NCBI RefSeq assembly: GCF_029080175.1
Contig: NZ_JARFJC010000040.1
Origin: Luteipulveratus flavus
Lineage (GTDB): Bacteria > Actinomycetota > Actinomycetes > Actinomycetales > Dermatophilaceae
Direction: 5' to 3' (one strand)
DNA length: 64,000 nucleotides
Made by a program: the position numbers and the translations under genes. The notes under the pieces are model-generated. The model was given only the letters and a program-made list of their open reading frames with translations, was not told the origin of the DNA and searched no databases. Shown here one piece after another: positions 51,843-60,730 of this stretch (its first letter is position 1; each line of letters opens with the position of its first letter).

Positions 51843-52928
51843 ATGCAGCTGCCCGTCACGCCTCCGGTCGCTCCCATGCTGGCCAAGGCCGTCCCGACGA
51901 TCCCGTCCGAGGCGTCGTACGAGCCGAAGTGGGACGGCTTCCGCACGATCGTCTTCCGCGACGGCGACGAGGTCGAGCTGGGCAGCCGCAACGGCAAGCC
52001 GATGACGCGCTACTTCCCTGAGATCGTCGACGCGGTCCGGGCCGAGCTGCCGCAGCGGTGTGTCGTGGACGGCGAGGTCGTCGTGGCAGCGGGCGGCGTC
52101 CTGGACTTCGAGGCGTTGCAGCTGCGGCTGCACCCGGCCCGGTCCCGGGTCGAGCTGCTGGCGGGGCGTACGCCGGCGTCGTTCGTCGCCTTCGACCTGC
52201 TCGCGCTGGGCGACCTGGACCTCACGGGTCGACCGTTCGTCGAGCGCCGAGCGGCCCTCGTCGAGGCGCTGGCCGGAGCCGGCACGTCGGTGCACCTGTG
52301 CCCGGCGACGCGGGACCGCGACAAGGCGCAGCAGTGGTTCACGACGTTCGAGGGCGCCGGCCTCGACGGGGTGATCGCCAAGCCGCTCGACGGGATGTAC
52401 GAGCAGGACCGGCGAGTGATGTTCAAGATCAAGCACACTCGCACTGCGGACTGCGTGCTCACCGGCTTCCGCTGGCACAAGGCGTCCACGCCGGAGGCGC
52501 CGCTCGTCGGCTCGCTGCTGCTGGGCCTGCACGACGGTGACCGGCTGCAGCACGTCGGCGTCGTCGGCTCGTTCACCGCTCGACGTCGCGCCGAGCTGGT
52601 CGAGGAGCTGGAGCCGTTGCGGCTGCGCGAGGGCGACCGGCACCCGTGGTCGGACTGGGTGGAGGCGCAGGCCCGCGAGGGCCATCGCCCCACCGGTGCC
52701 GTGTCGCGGTGGAACACCGGCAAGGACCTGTCGTTCGTCCCGCTGCGCCCCGAGCGCGTCCTCGAGGTGAGGTACGAGCACATGGAGGGCCACCGCTTCC
52801 GCCACCTCGCGCACTTCGTCCGGTGGCGCGAGGACCGTACGCCCGAGTCGTGCACCTACGAGCAGCTGGAGCAGCCGGTGGCGTACGCGCTCGGCGACAT
52901 CGTCCCCGGCCTCGGCAGCGCCCGGTGA
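51843..52928 (+). CDS. ligC: ATP-dependent DNA ligase, LigC type (copy 2)
   Basis: 361 residues and clearly paralogous to the minus-strand copy. Motifs are EPKWDGFR (Lys29), SRNGKPMTRYFPE, VDGEVVV, AFDLLAL, DGVIAKP and FKIKHTRT, then an OB domain. An insertion around PLRLREGDRHPWSDWVEAQ (about 255-280) is absent from copy 1, where a shorter acidic loop occurs. From memory, Mycobacterium smegmatis also carries two LigC genes next to polD1. Roles in base-excision or end-joining repair are therefore likely. Confidence 0.92.
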   Translation: MQLPVTPPVAPMLAKAVPTIPSEASYEPKWDGFRTIVFRDGDEVELGSRNGKPMTRYFPEIVDAVRAELPQRCVVDGEVVVAAGGVLDFEALQLRLHPARSRVELLAGRTPASFVAFDLLALGDLDLTGRPFVERRAALVEALAGAGTSVHLCPATRDRDKAQQWFTTFEGAGLDGVIAKPLDGMYEQDRRVMFKIKHTRTADCVLTGFRWHKASTPEAPLVGSLLLGLHDGDRLQHVGVVGSFTARRRAELVEELEPLRLREGDRHPWSDWVEAQAREGHRPTGAVSRWNTGKDLSFVPLRPERVLEVRYEHMEGHRFRHLAHFVRWREDRTPESCTYEQLEQPVAYALGDIVPGLGSAR

Positions 52929-52932
52929 GGAG

Positions 52933-54270
52933 TCAGCCCAGGACGGCGGCCAGGCTCGGGATCCGCTCGCGGTAGCCGGCTAGCAGCGCGCGCGCCGTCC
53001 CGACGGAGTCGACCAACGGGTGCAGCGCGAACGCCTCCAGCGCGAGACGGGGTGACCGCTCGAGGGCCGCACGGATGGTGAGCTCCTCGACCGCCTTCAC
53101 CTGCTGGACCAGCCCGAGCGGGTGACCGGTGAGCGGCTCCGCGGCCAGCGGGGACGGACCGCTCGCGTCGACCGTGCACGGGACCTCGACGACCGCGTCG
53201 TCGGGCAGTCCGGGCAGCGCACCGCGGTTGCGGACGTTGAGCAGCATCCCGGCGCGCTCGTTGCGCGCGATCGCCGCCATCAGAGCCAGCGCGACACCCT
53301 CGTACCCGCCGCCGGCGACGTCGGTGTCGTCGCGCTCCTCGCCCTCCTCTCGGGCCTCGGCCATGTACGTCTCGTCCCGAGCGCGCCGGGTCTGCTGCCA
53401 CAGGGCGTACGCCCGCTCCGGTGCCGCGCCGACGGACCGGTAGAACTCGGCCTGCGAGCGCAGGAGGTACTCACCGCGGGTCTCGGCGCTGCCGCGGATG
53501 CCCGCGACCGCCTCCCGGGTGAAGTAGAAGTAGTAGAGGTACTCGTTCGGCAGCGCCCCGATCGTCTGCAGCCACTGCGCCCCGAACAGCCGTCCCTCCT
53601 CGAAGGACTCCAGCAGCTCCGGACGGGCCAGCAGGTCCGGCAGGACGTCACGGCCGTCGTGGACGAGGCGCTGCAGCCAGCCCAGGTGGTTCAGCCCGGA
53701 GTAGCCGAGCCGGACGCGGTCGGCGTCGATCCCGAGAGCGGTCGCCGCCCGCCGGCCGAGACCGATGGGGGAGTCGCAGATGCCCATCACCCGGTCGCCG
53801 AGCACGGACTGCATGGCCTGCGTGATCATCCCGGCGGGGTTGGTGAAGTTGATGACCCACGCGGTCGGGGCGAGCCGGCGGACGCGCTCGGCCACGTCCA
53901 GCGCGACCGGGATCGTGCGGAGCCCGTACGCGATCCCGCCCGGGCCGGTCGTCTCCTGCCCCAGCACGCCGAGGTCGAGCGCGACCCGCTCGTCCTGGGT
54001 CCGACCCTCCAGCCCGCCGACCCGGATCGCGGAGAACACGAAGTCGGCACCGTCGAGGGCGGCGTCCAGGTCGGTCGTCGCCGAGACGGCAGGCGCGTCC
54101 GGGCGACCGTGCGCCTGCTGCCGCAGGATGTGCTCGACCGTTTGCAGCCGGTCCGGCGCGACGTCGTGCAGGACCACCTCGTCGACGCGCCGCTCGTGGG
54201 TGTCGCGCAGCAGGGCGGAGTACACCAACGGCACCCGGAAGCCGCCGCCGCCGAGGATCGCCAGCCTCAT
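52933..54270 (-). CDS. family 4 glycoside hydrolase (6-phospho-beta-glucosidase-like)
   Basis: 445 residues. The NAD-binding start is LAILGGGGFRVPLVYSAL. GH4 motifs are NFTNPAGMIT, GICDSPIGL (metal-binding Cys) and SGLNHLGWL (metal-binding His). GH4 enzymes need NAD+ and Mn2+ and cleave by redox-assisted elimination. Annotation as 6-phospho-beta-glucosidase rests on overall similarity. The linked uptake system is an ABC type, which delivers unphosphorylated sugar, so the true substrate may differ or the PfkB kinase may supply the phosphate. It is divergent from the PfkB gene across 145 nt. Confidence 0.87.
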   Translation of the reverse strand: MRLAILGGGGFRVPLVYSALLRDTHERRVDEVVLHDVAPDRLQTVEHILRQQAHGRPDAPAVSATTDLDAALDGADFVFSAIRVGGLEGRTQDERVALDLGVLGQETTGPGGIAYGLRTIPVALDVAERVRRLAPTAWVINFTNPAGMITQAMQSVLGDRVMGICDSPIGLGRRAATALGIDADRVRLGYSGLNHLGWLQRLVHDGRDVLPDLLARPELLESFEEGRLFGAQWLQTIGALPNEYLYYFYFTREAVAGIRGSAETRGEYLLRSQAEFYRSVGAAPERAYALWQQTRRARDETYMAEAREEGEERDDTDVAGGGYEGVALALMAAIARNERAGMLLNVRNRGALPGLPDDAVVEVPCTVDASGPSPLAAEPLTGHPLGLVQQVKAVEELTIRAALERSPRLALEAFALHPLVDSVGTARALLAGYRERIPSLAAVLG

Positions 54271-54415
54271 CCGGTCACCGTCCGGCGTCGGGGATGCGTC
54301 TGCCTCACCTCGCGGACGCTACCAACCGGCGTACAGGCGTGCCGTTCTCCGCAGGTCTCCTTGTGCCCGTCGGCGGTGCGGTCGATGATGGCTCCACCCG
54401 TCCGAGGAGCCGCTC

Positions 54416-55516
54416 GTGCCCGCGCCACCGTTCGACCCGCTGGCCGACCTGCGCGCGCCGGGCGACCCACAGGTGGACGTCCTCCTCCAGGGCATGGTGT
54501 TCCTGGACATCATCTTCAGCGGGCTCTCGCGGATGCCGGGCAGCGGCGAGGAGCTGTGGGCCGAAGGCATGGGGTCCTGCCCGGGCGGCGCGGCGAACCT
54601 CGCCGTCGCCACGGCCCGGCTCGGGCTGCGCACGTCGCTGTCCGCGGCGTTCGGTGACGACGACTACGGCGACTTCTGCTGGCGCACCCTCGCCGAGCAG
54701 GAGCACATCGACCTGAGCACCTCCCAGCGGTTCGAGCACTGGCACACCCCGGTCACGGTGTCGATCGCGGTGGACGACGACCGCCGCATGGTCACGCACG
54801 GCCACGAGGCACCCGAGCCCGCCACGACGATGATGGGCACCCCACCGCGCAGCCGGGCCGTGCTGTTCGACCTCACCCCGAACCCGCGCGAGGAGGACGT
54901 CGCCTGGATCCGGACCGCCCGCGACCAGGGCGCCCTGCTGTTCGCGGAGGTCGGCTTCGACGGCAGCGGCGTCTGGGACCCCGCCACGCTCGGGCAGCTG
55001 GACCGCTGCCACGCCTTCACCCCGAACGCCGTCGAGGCGATGGCGTACACCCGGACCGACACCCCGTACGACGCGCTGTACGCGCTCGCCGACCTGGTGC
55101 CGCTGGCGGTCGTCACCAACGGCTCCCAGGGCGCGCTCGCGATCGACAGCTCCACCGGTGAGGAGGCGACCGTCCCGGCGCTGCGGGTCGCGAGCATCGA
55201 CCCGACCGGCGCCGGCGACGTGTTCTGCGCGGCCCTGACGCTCGGCACGCTCGCCCACTGGGAACTGCGCCACCGGCTGAACTTCGCGGCCCTGTGCTCC
55301 TCGCTGGCGGTGCAGGAGTTCGGGGGCTCGCTGGCGGCGCCGGGCTGGGGGGACATCGCGGACTGGTGGCACGCGCAGTGCGCGGCCGAGGAGGGGACCG
55401 CGTTGCAGCGTGCGGTGCGGCGTCGGTTCGAGTTCCTGGACGACCTCGTCCCTGCCATCCCGCCGTCCGCGGTCCGCCGCGCGGCCGCCACGATCGCCCG
55501 CCGCTCCGATGTCTGA
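54416..55516 (+). CDS. PfkB-family carbohydrate kinase
   Basis: 366 residues. The N-terminal family signature region is GSCPGGAANLAVATARLGL, with GDDDYGDF, and the C-terminal signature is DPTGAGDVFCAAL, whose Asp is the catalytic base. An extra C-terminal helix region (about 315-366) goes beyond the usual 300-320 residues. GTG 54416 is preceded by CGAGGAG. The substrate may be the sugar imported by the adjoining ABC system. It is 22 nt upstream of the binding-protein gene. Confidence 0.87.
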   Translation: MPAPPFDPLADLRAPGDPQVDVLLQGMVFLDIIFSGLSRMPGSGEELWAEGMGSCPGGAANLAVATARLGLRTSLSAAFGDDDYGDFCWRTLAEQEHIDLSTSQRFEHWHTPVTVSIAVDDDRRMVTHGHEAPEPATTMMGTPPRSRAVLFDLTPNPREEDVAWIRTARDQGALLFAEVGFDGSGVWDPATLGQLDRCHAFTPNAVEAMAYTRTDTPYDALYALADLVPLAVVTNGSQGALAIDSSTGEEATVPALRVASIDPTGAGDVFCAALTLGTLAHWELRHRLNFAALCSSLAVQEFGGSLAAPGWGDIADWWHAQCAAEEGTALQRAVRRRFEFLDDLVPAIPPSAVRRAAATIARRSDV

Positions 55517-55538
55517 GCCCGACCGAAGGAGTCCGCTC

Positions 55539-56897
55539 ATGAAGCACCACGGCCTGCTGGCCCTCACCGCGACCGCCGCTCTCGCGCTCAGCGCGTGCGC
55601 ACCCGGCTCGGGCGACGACGACGGCGGGTCCTCCGGCTCTGCCACGGCGCGCAGCGTGAAGACCGACGCGAGCGCCCTCGGGAACGTCACGCTGACGGTG
55701 TGGGACCAGGAGGTGCGCGGCGGCGGGAACGCCCAGTTCACCCAGCAGATCGCGGCGTTCGAGAAGAAGTACCCGAACATCAAGATCAAGCGCGTCTCCC
55801 GCTCCTTCGACGACCTGACCAAGACGCTGCGGCTGGGGCTGTCCGGCAAGGACGCGCCGGACATCGTGCAGGCCAACAACACCCGCTCCCAGATGGGTCA
55901 GTTCGTCAAGGCCAAGCAGCTCATCCCGCTCGACCCGTGGATGAAGGCGTACGGCTGGGACCAGCGCTACCCCGCGTCGGTGCGCTCGGTCGTCTCCTAC
56001 TCCCCGGACGGCAAGACGTTCGGGAAGGGCAACCTGTACGGCCTCCCGCAGGTCGGCGAGGTGGTCGGCCTCTACGTCAACAAGGCCAAGCTGGCCAGCC
56101 TGGGTCTGCAGCCGCCGAAGGACTGGGCGTATTTCGAGAGCTCGCTCGCCGCGGCGAAGGGCAAGGGTCAGACGCCGCTGGTCCTCGGCAACCTGGACAA
56201 GTGGCCCGCGGTCCACGTGTTCGGGGTCGTCCAGGGCCAGTACGTCAAGGCCGACCAGGTGCGCGCCCTCGGGTTCGGCAACCCCGGCGCCTCCTGGACG
56301 ACGCCGGAGAACACCAAGGCCGCGAGCACGCTGGTCGACTGGGTCGACAAGGGTTACTTCAACAAGGGGTTCAACGGCCAGGGGTACGACCCCGCCTGGC
56401 AGTCCTTCACCAAGGGCCAGGGCGTGTACCTGATCGCCGGCACCTGGCTGCAGGCCGACATCTCCAAGGCGATGGGGTCCGACGTCGAGTTCATGGTGCC
56501 GCCGCCGGCGAGCACGGGCGGCACGACGTACACCACCGGCGCGTCCGGCCAGCCGTTCGCGATCACCAACAAGGCCAAGAACCCCGACGCCGCGGCGGCG
56601 TTCATCAACTTCATCACCACCCCGGAGGCGATGAAGGTCATCGCCCGCACTGAGAACCTCCCGGTCGTCGACACGGCTGCGCAGAAGGCACCGAACCCGT
56701 TGGGGCAGCAGGTTTTCCAGGCGTTCGACACGACCACGCGCAACAACGCGCTGCTGCCGTACCTGGACTGGGCCACACCGACGATGAGCGACACCATCGG
56801 CGCCGCGCTGCAGGATCTGCTCGCCAAGAAGGCCACTCCGGACCAGACGCTGCAGCGGCTGCAGAAGGACTACGCGGCGTTCACCGGCCAGGGCTGA
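55539..56897 (+). CDS. sugar ABC transporter substrate-binding lipoprotein
   Basis: 452 residues. A lipoprotein signal peptide ends in the lipobox LSAC (Cys20), followed by a Gly/Ser/Asp linker and a cluster-B (family 1) solute-binding fold: TVWDQEV, QQIAAFEKKYPNIKI, AATTP-type hinge segments and GLPQVGEVVGLYVNK. GAAGGAG lies 7 nt before the ATG. It captures an oligosaccharide outside the membrane and hands it to the two permeases encoded directly downstream. Confidence 0.92.
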   Translation: MKHHGLLALTATAALALSACAPGSGDDDGGSSGSATARSVKTDASALGNVTLTVWDQEVRGGGNAQFTQQIAAFEKKYPNIKIKRVSRSFDDLTKTLRLGLSGKDAPDIVQANNTRSQMGQFVKAKQLIPLDPWMKAYGWDQRYPASVRSVVSYSPDGKTFGKGNLYGLPQVGEVVGLYVNKAKLASLGLQPPKDWAYFESSLAAAKGKGQTPLVLGNLDKWPAVHVFGVVQGQYVKADQVRALGFGNPGASWTTPENTKAASTLVDWVDKGYFNKGFNGQGYDPAWQSFTKGQGVYLIAGTWLQADISKAMGSDVEFMVPPPASTGGTTYTTGASGQPFAITNKAKNPDAAAAFINFITTPEAMKVIARTENLPVVDTAAQKAPNPLGQQVFQAFDTTTRNNALLPYLDWATPTMSDTIGAALQDLLAKKATPDQTLQRLQKDYAAFTGQG

Positions 56898-56898
56898 G

Positions 56899-57834
56899 GT
56901 GGCCACGACGACACGGGCGCAGGTCGCGCCGACGACGCGGACGGACCGGGCCCGGCGGTCCGGACCCCCGGGGGAGCCGCGTGCCATCGGCTGGCTGTAC
57001 GTCGCCCCGGCCCTGCTCGTCTACGGCGCGTTCCTGCTCTACCCGCTGGTGCGCTCGGTGCAGTTCTCCTTCTACGACTGGGACGGCCTGGGCGTCGGGA
57101 CCTGGGCCGGTCTGGACAACTACCGCGAGGTGCTGCGCGACGAGGGGCTACGGCAGGCGTTCGGGCATGCCTTCGTGCTGATGCTGTTCTTCGCCGTGCT
57201 GCCCCTGGTGATCGGCACGGCGCTGGCCGCGATCCTCAATCGGGCGCGCGTGCGGGGTCTGGGTTTCTTCCGCACCGTGGTGTTCCTCCCGCAGGTCGTC
57301 GCGATGGTCGTCGTCGCGGTGTCCTGGCGGCGGATCTACGCCCCGGACGGCACCCTGAACGACGTGCTCGGCGCGATCGGGCTGGACGGCCTCACCCGGG
57401 CCTGGCTCGGCGACTACACGCTGGCGCTGCCGGCGGTCGGGCTGATCGGGACGTGGTTCGAGACCGGTCTGGTCACGGTGCTGCTGCTGGCCGGCATGGG
57501 CCGGATCGACACCCAGCTGTACGAGGCGGCCCGGCTGGACGGCGCCGGCCCGGTGCGCGAGCTGCTCGCCATCACGCTCCCGGCGATCCGGGGCGAGATC
57601 GCGGTCGCGCTGACCCTGACGGTGATCGCCGCGCTGAAGACCTTCGACCTGGTGTACGTCGCGACCAAGGGCGGCCCGGGCAACCAGACGAGCGTGCCGT
57701 CGTACGAGGTCTACCACCAGGCGTTCGAGCTCGGCCGGGTCGGGCTCGCGTGCGCGATCGGCGTCGTCCTCACGGTGGTCATCTTCCTGATCTCGTTCCT
57801 GGTCACCCGCGTCGGCGACCGGAGCGAGCCGTGA
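56899..57834 (+). CDS. sugar ABC transporter permease (MalF-type)
   Basis: 311 residues with six transmembrane helices (about 30-305) after a basic N-terminus. The ATPase-contacting EAA loop is EAARLDGAGPVRELLAITLP (about 213-232). GTG 56899 starts 1 nt after the binding-protein stop, and its own stop overlaps the next start (GTGA). It forms a heterodimer with the next permease. Confidence 0.92.
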   Translation: MATTTRAQVAPTTRTDRARRSGPPGEPRAIGWLYVAPALLVYGAFLLYPLVRSVQFSFYDWDGLGVGTWAGLDNYREVLRDEGLRQAFGHAFVLMLFFAVLPLVIGTALAAILNRARVRGLGFFRTVVFLPQVVAMVVVAVSWRRIYAPDGTLNDVLGAIGLDGLTRAWLGDYTLALPAVGLIGTWFETGLVTVLLLAGMGRIDTQLYEAARLDGAGPVRELLAITLPAIRGEIAVALTLTVIAALKTFDLVYVATKGGPGNQTSVPSYEVYHQAFELGRVGLACAIGVVLTVVIFLISFLVTRVGDRSEP

Positions 57835-58631
57835 GGGTCGGCCGCGGCGAGCAGACCGCCAACTACCTGATCCTGCTGGCCTTCGCCGTCGTCGCGGTGT
57901 GGCCGGTCCTCACCATCGTCGGGTCCGCCCTGGGCAAGGACGGCGACGCACCCGGGGGCCTGGCGAACTTCCACCGGGCCTGGGACGCAGGGCACTTCGC
58001 GACCTACCTGCGCACCAGCCTGCTGGTCTCCGCGATCGTGGTCGTCGTCGCGACCCTGCTCTCGATCGCGTCCGGGTACGCCCTCGGGGCGCTGCGGTTC
58101 CGCGGCTCGACGCCGCTGTTCTACCTGTTCCTGCTCGGCATCATGATGCCGGCGGAGGCGATCGTCGTCCCGCTCTACTTCGACCTGCGCAGCGTCGGTC
58201 TCACCGACACCCTCTGGGCGGTGGTGCTGCCGCAGATCGCCCAGACGGTGGCGTTCCGGACGTTCTGGCTGCGCGCGTACTTCCGCACCTCGAGCCGCTC
58301 GATGGTCGAGGCGGCCCGGCTGGACGGAGCGTCGAGCTGGACGATCCTGTGGCGGGTCCTGGTTCCGCCCGCGCGCCCGGCGATCACGACGCTGGTGGTG
58401 CTGACCTTCATGTGGACGTGGAACGAGTTCCTCATCCCGCTGGTGATGGTCACCGACGACTCGCTGCGGACGGCACCGCTCGGCCTGGCCTTCTTCCAGG
58501 GGCAGTACACCCAGGGGTTCACCCTCCTGGCCGCCGGTGCGGTGCTCGTCGCGCTCCCCGTCGTCCTCCTCTACCTGTTCCTGCAGCGACACTTCATCGC
58601 GGGCATGCTCGAAGGCGCCGTTCGGGAGTAG
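57831..58631 (+). CDS. sugar ABC transporter permease (MalG-type)
   Basis: 266 residues, six transmembrane helices. The EAA loop is EAARLDGASSWTILWRVLVP (about 163-182). The GTG start overlaps the preceding permease by 4 nt. No ATP-binding subunit gene follows, so a shared ATPase of the MsiK/UgpC kind encoded elsewhere is probably used, as is common in actinobacteria. Confidence 0.92.
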   Translation: MRVGRGEQTANYLILLAFAVVAVWPVLTIVGSALGKDGDAPGGLANFHRAWDAGHFATYLRTSLLVSAIVVVVATLLSIASGYALGALRFRGSTPLFYLFLLGIMMPAEAIVVPLYFDLRSVGLTDTLWAVVLPQIAQTVAFRTFWLRAYFRTSSRSMVEAARLDGASSWTILWRVLVPPARPAITTLVVLTFMWTWNEFLIPLVMVTDDSLRTAPLGLAFFQGQYTQGFTLLAAGAVLVALPVVLLYLFLQRHFIAGMLEGAVRE

Positions 58632-58638
58632 TTCCTGA

Positions 58639-58644
58639 GAAGAT
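58639..58644 (+). promoter_or_regulatory. putative -10 hexamer (GAAGAT)
   Basis: GAAGAT lies 6 nt before GTG 58651, without a ribosome binding site. The match to nAnnnT is weak. Confidence 0.3.
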
Positions 58645-58650
58645 GGCCCG

Positions 58651-59820
58651 GTGCTCAGGACATCGCGGCTGACCAAGGCTCTCGGGGTGTGTGCGGCCGT
58701 CACGGGCGGTGCCGCGCTGGCGGCCGGGCTCGCCGGACTGGGCACCGCCGCCTACTTCATGCGCCGGATCGTGACGCCCGAGCGCGACCAGCCCGACGAC
58801 GCGCAGGTCCTCTCGGTGACCGGCGCGACGGTGACCTTCACCGCGGACGAGCCGTCCACCGCGCCCGGCCGGTACGGCCTGTGGCTCGACCGCAGAGCCG
58901 GGCACGCCCGCATCGGCGAGGTCATCACCCAGGACGACCGGGCCCGTACGGTGACCCGCGAGCTGCTGGGCACCGACAGCGGGACGTTGCGCCCCGGTCC
59001 GGCGCGTTGGAGCCAGTACTTCTACGCCGGTCCTCCCGGCGAGTCCCTCGGGCTGCCGTGCCAGGAGATCGTCGTGCGCAGCGAGGTCGGTGCCCTTCCC
59101 GCGTGGCTGGTCCCCGGCCACGGTCAGCACGCCGAGCGCTGGGCCGTCCTCGTGCACGGCCGCGGCGCGCTGCGCGAGGAGTGCCTGCGCGCCCTGCCGG
59201 TGCTGCGCGAGCTCGGGCTCACCTCGCTGGTCGTCGGCTACCGCAACGACCTGGACGCACCACCGAGCGCCGACGGTCGGTACAACCTGGGCCTGTCGGA
59301 GTGGCAGGACGTCGAGGCAGCCATCGTGCACGCCCTCGAGCGCGGCGCGACCGAGGTCGTCCTGATCGGCTGGTCGATGGGCGCCGCGATCGTCCTGCAG
59401 ACCCTCGACCGCTCCTGGACCTCCGAACGGGTCAGCCGCGTCGTCCTGGACTCCCCAGTCATCGACTGGGGCGACGTCATCGAGCACCAGGCCCGGGTCA
59501 ACCGGGTGCCCGACGCGATCGCCACACTCGGCCGCGACCTGCTCTCCGGACGGGCGGGCCGCCGGCTGATCGGCGTCGCGCAGCCCGTCGACGTCGCCGA
59601 GACCAACTGGGTAGCCCGCGCCGACGAGCTGACCCACCCGATGCTGGTGATCCACTCCGAGGACGACGACTTCGTCCCGTACGGCCCCTCGGCAGCGCTC
59701 GCAGACGCCCGCCCGGACCTCGTGACGTTCGAGCACTGGAAGCTCGCGGGTCACTGCCGGGAGTGGAACGTCGACCCGGTCCGGTGGGAGAGCGCGGTCC
59801 GCGACTTCTGCAGCAGCTGA
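58651..59820 (+). CDS. alpha/beta hydrolase with N-terminal membrane anchor
   Basis: 389 residues. A single hydrophobic segment (about 12-35, AAVTGGAALAAGLAGLGTAAYF) anchors the protein. The hydrolase fold follows from about 140. The nucleophile elbow is GWSMGA (Ser about 248), the acid is in IHSEDDDFVP and the His is in AGHCREW near the C-terminus. An N-terminal beta domain (about 45-130) precedes the hydrolase domain. The substrate is unknown. The gene is 19 nt after the permease gene but probably has its own start signal. Confidence 0.87.
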   Translation: MLRTSRLTKALGVCAAVTGGAALAAGLAGLGTAAYFMRRIVTPERDQPDDAQVLSVTGATVTFTADEPSTAPGRYGLWLDRRAGHARIGEVITQDDRARTVTRELLGTDSGTLRPGPARWSQYFYAGPPGESLGLPCQEIVVRSEVGALPAWLVPGHGQHAERWAVLVHGRGALREECLRALPVLRELGLTSLVVGYRNDLDAPPSADGRYNLGLSEWQDVEAAIVHALERGATEVVLIGWSMGAAIVLQTLDRSWTSERVSRVVLDSPVIDWGDVIEHQARVNRVPDAIATLGRDLLSGRAGRRLIGVAQPVDVAETNWVARADELTHPMLVIHSEDDDFVPYGPSAALADARPDLVTFEHWKLAGHCREWNVDPVRWESAVRDFCSS

Positions 59821-59855
59821 TCTGGACGAGGCGGCGGGCCGGGGGCGCGGTCGCC

Positions 59856-59861
59856 TAGCCT
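59856..59861 (+). promoter_or_regulatory. putative -10 hexamer (TAGCCT) of the acyltransferase gene
   Basis: TAGCCT lies 7 nt before ATG 59869; leaderless layout. Confidence 0.45.
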
Positions 59862-59868
59862 GCGGTCC

Positions 59869-60630
59869 ATGGAACCGGTCTACACGCCAGTCATCGGGTT
59901 CGCCCGGACGCTGTTCGCCGCGCAGGGGCTGCGGTTCACCATCTCCGGCGCACACCAGGTACCGCGCACCGGCGGCGCCGTCATGGCCATGAACCACCTG
60001 TCGTACTTCGACTACGCCTACGCCGGCCTGCCCGCGCTCGACTCCAGGCGGCTGGTCCGGTGGATGGCCAAGAAGGAGATCTTCGACCACGCGGTGATGG
60101 GTCCCCTGATGCGCGGGATGAAGCACATCCCGGTCGACCGGGAGGCGGGTGCGGCGGCGTTCGACGAGGCGGTCACGGCCCTGCGATCCGGTGAGATCGT
60201 CGGGGTCTTCCCCGAGACCACGATCTCCCGCTCCTACGAGCTGCGCGAGTTCAAGACCGGCGCCGTCCGCATGGCGATGGAGGCCGGCGTGCCGATCCTG
60301 CCGACCATCGCCTGGGGCAACCACCGGGTGTGGACCAAGGACCACCCCAAGCAGCTCGGCCGCAGCCGGACCCCGATCACGCTGACGGTCGGCGAGCCCG
60401 TCGAGGTCGCACCCGGCACCGACCCGGTCGAGGCGACTGCCCGGCTGCGCGCCGTGATGGAGGAGATGCTGCACCGGGCGCAGGACGAGTACGAGCCGCT
60501 GACCGGCGAGAACGCGAAGTACGCGCCCGCGCGGATCGGCGGTGCCGCCCCCACCGTCGAGGACGCGGCCCGGCTGGACCAGGAGGAAGCCGCCGCGCGA
60601 GCGGCTCGCCGGGCCGAGCGGTCCGCCTGA
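59869..60630 (+). CDS. 1-acyl-sn-glycerol-3-phosphate acyltransferase family protein (PlsC-like)
   Basis: 253 residues. The catalytic HxxxxD motif is NHLSYFDY (about 42-49), the substrate-binding motif is FPETTISRS (about 114-122), and PILPTIAWG follows. It transfers acyl chains to lysophosphatidate or a related acceptor at the membrane. The C-terminal tail is Ala/Glu/Arg-rich. TAGCCT precedes the ATG at leaderless spacing. Confidence 0.9.
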   Translation: MEPVYTPVIGFARTLFAAQGLRFTISGAHQVPRTGGAVMAMNHLSYFDYAYAGLPALDSRRLVRWMAKKEIFDHAVMGPLMRGMKHIPVDREAGAAAFDEAVTALRSGEIVGVFPETTISRSYELREFKTGAVRMAMEAGVPILPTIAWGNHRVWTKDHPKQLGRSRTPITLTVGEPVEVAPGTDPVEATARLRAVMEEMLHRAQDEYEPLTGENAKYAPARIGGAAPTVEDAARLDQEEAAARAARRAERSA

Positions 60631-60717
60631 CCAGCCGGCTGTCCACACCCCGGCGCCCGGCGGCTGCGTCGTCCACAGCGGCGAGGCGGCCGCCGGCTCG
60701 CTGTCCGGACCACTCAC

Positions 60718-60723
60718 TACCGT
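60718..60723 (+). promoter_or_regulatory. putative -10 hexamer (TACCGT) of the recQ-like gene
   Basis: TACCGT lies 7 nt before ATG 60731; no ribosome binding site is visible. Confidence 0.45.
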
Positions 60724-60730
60724 CGAGCCC

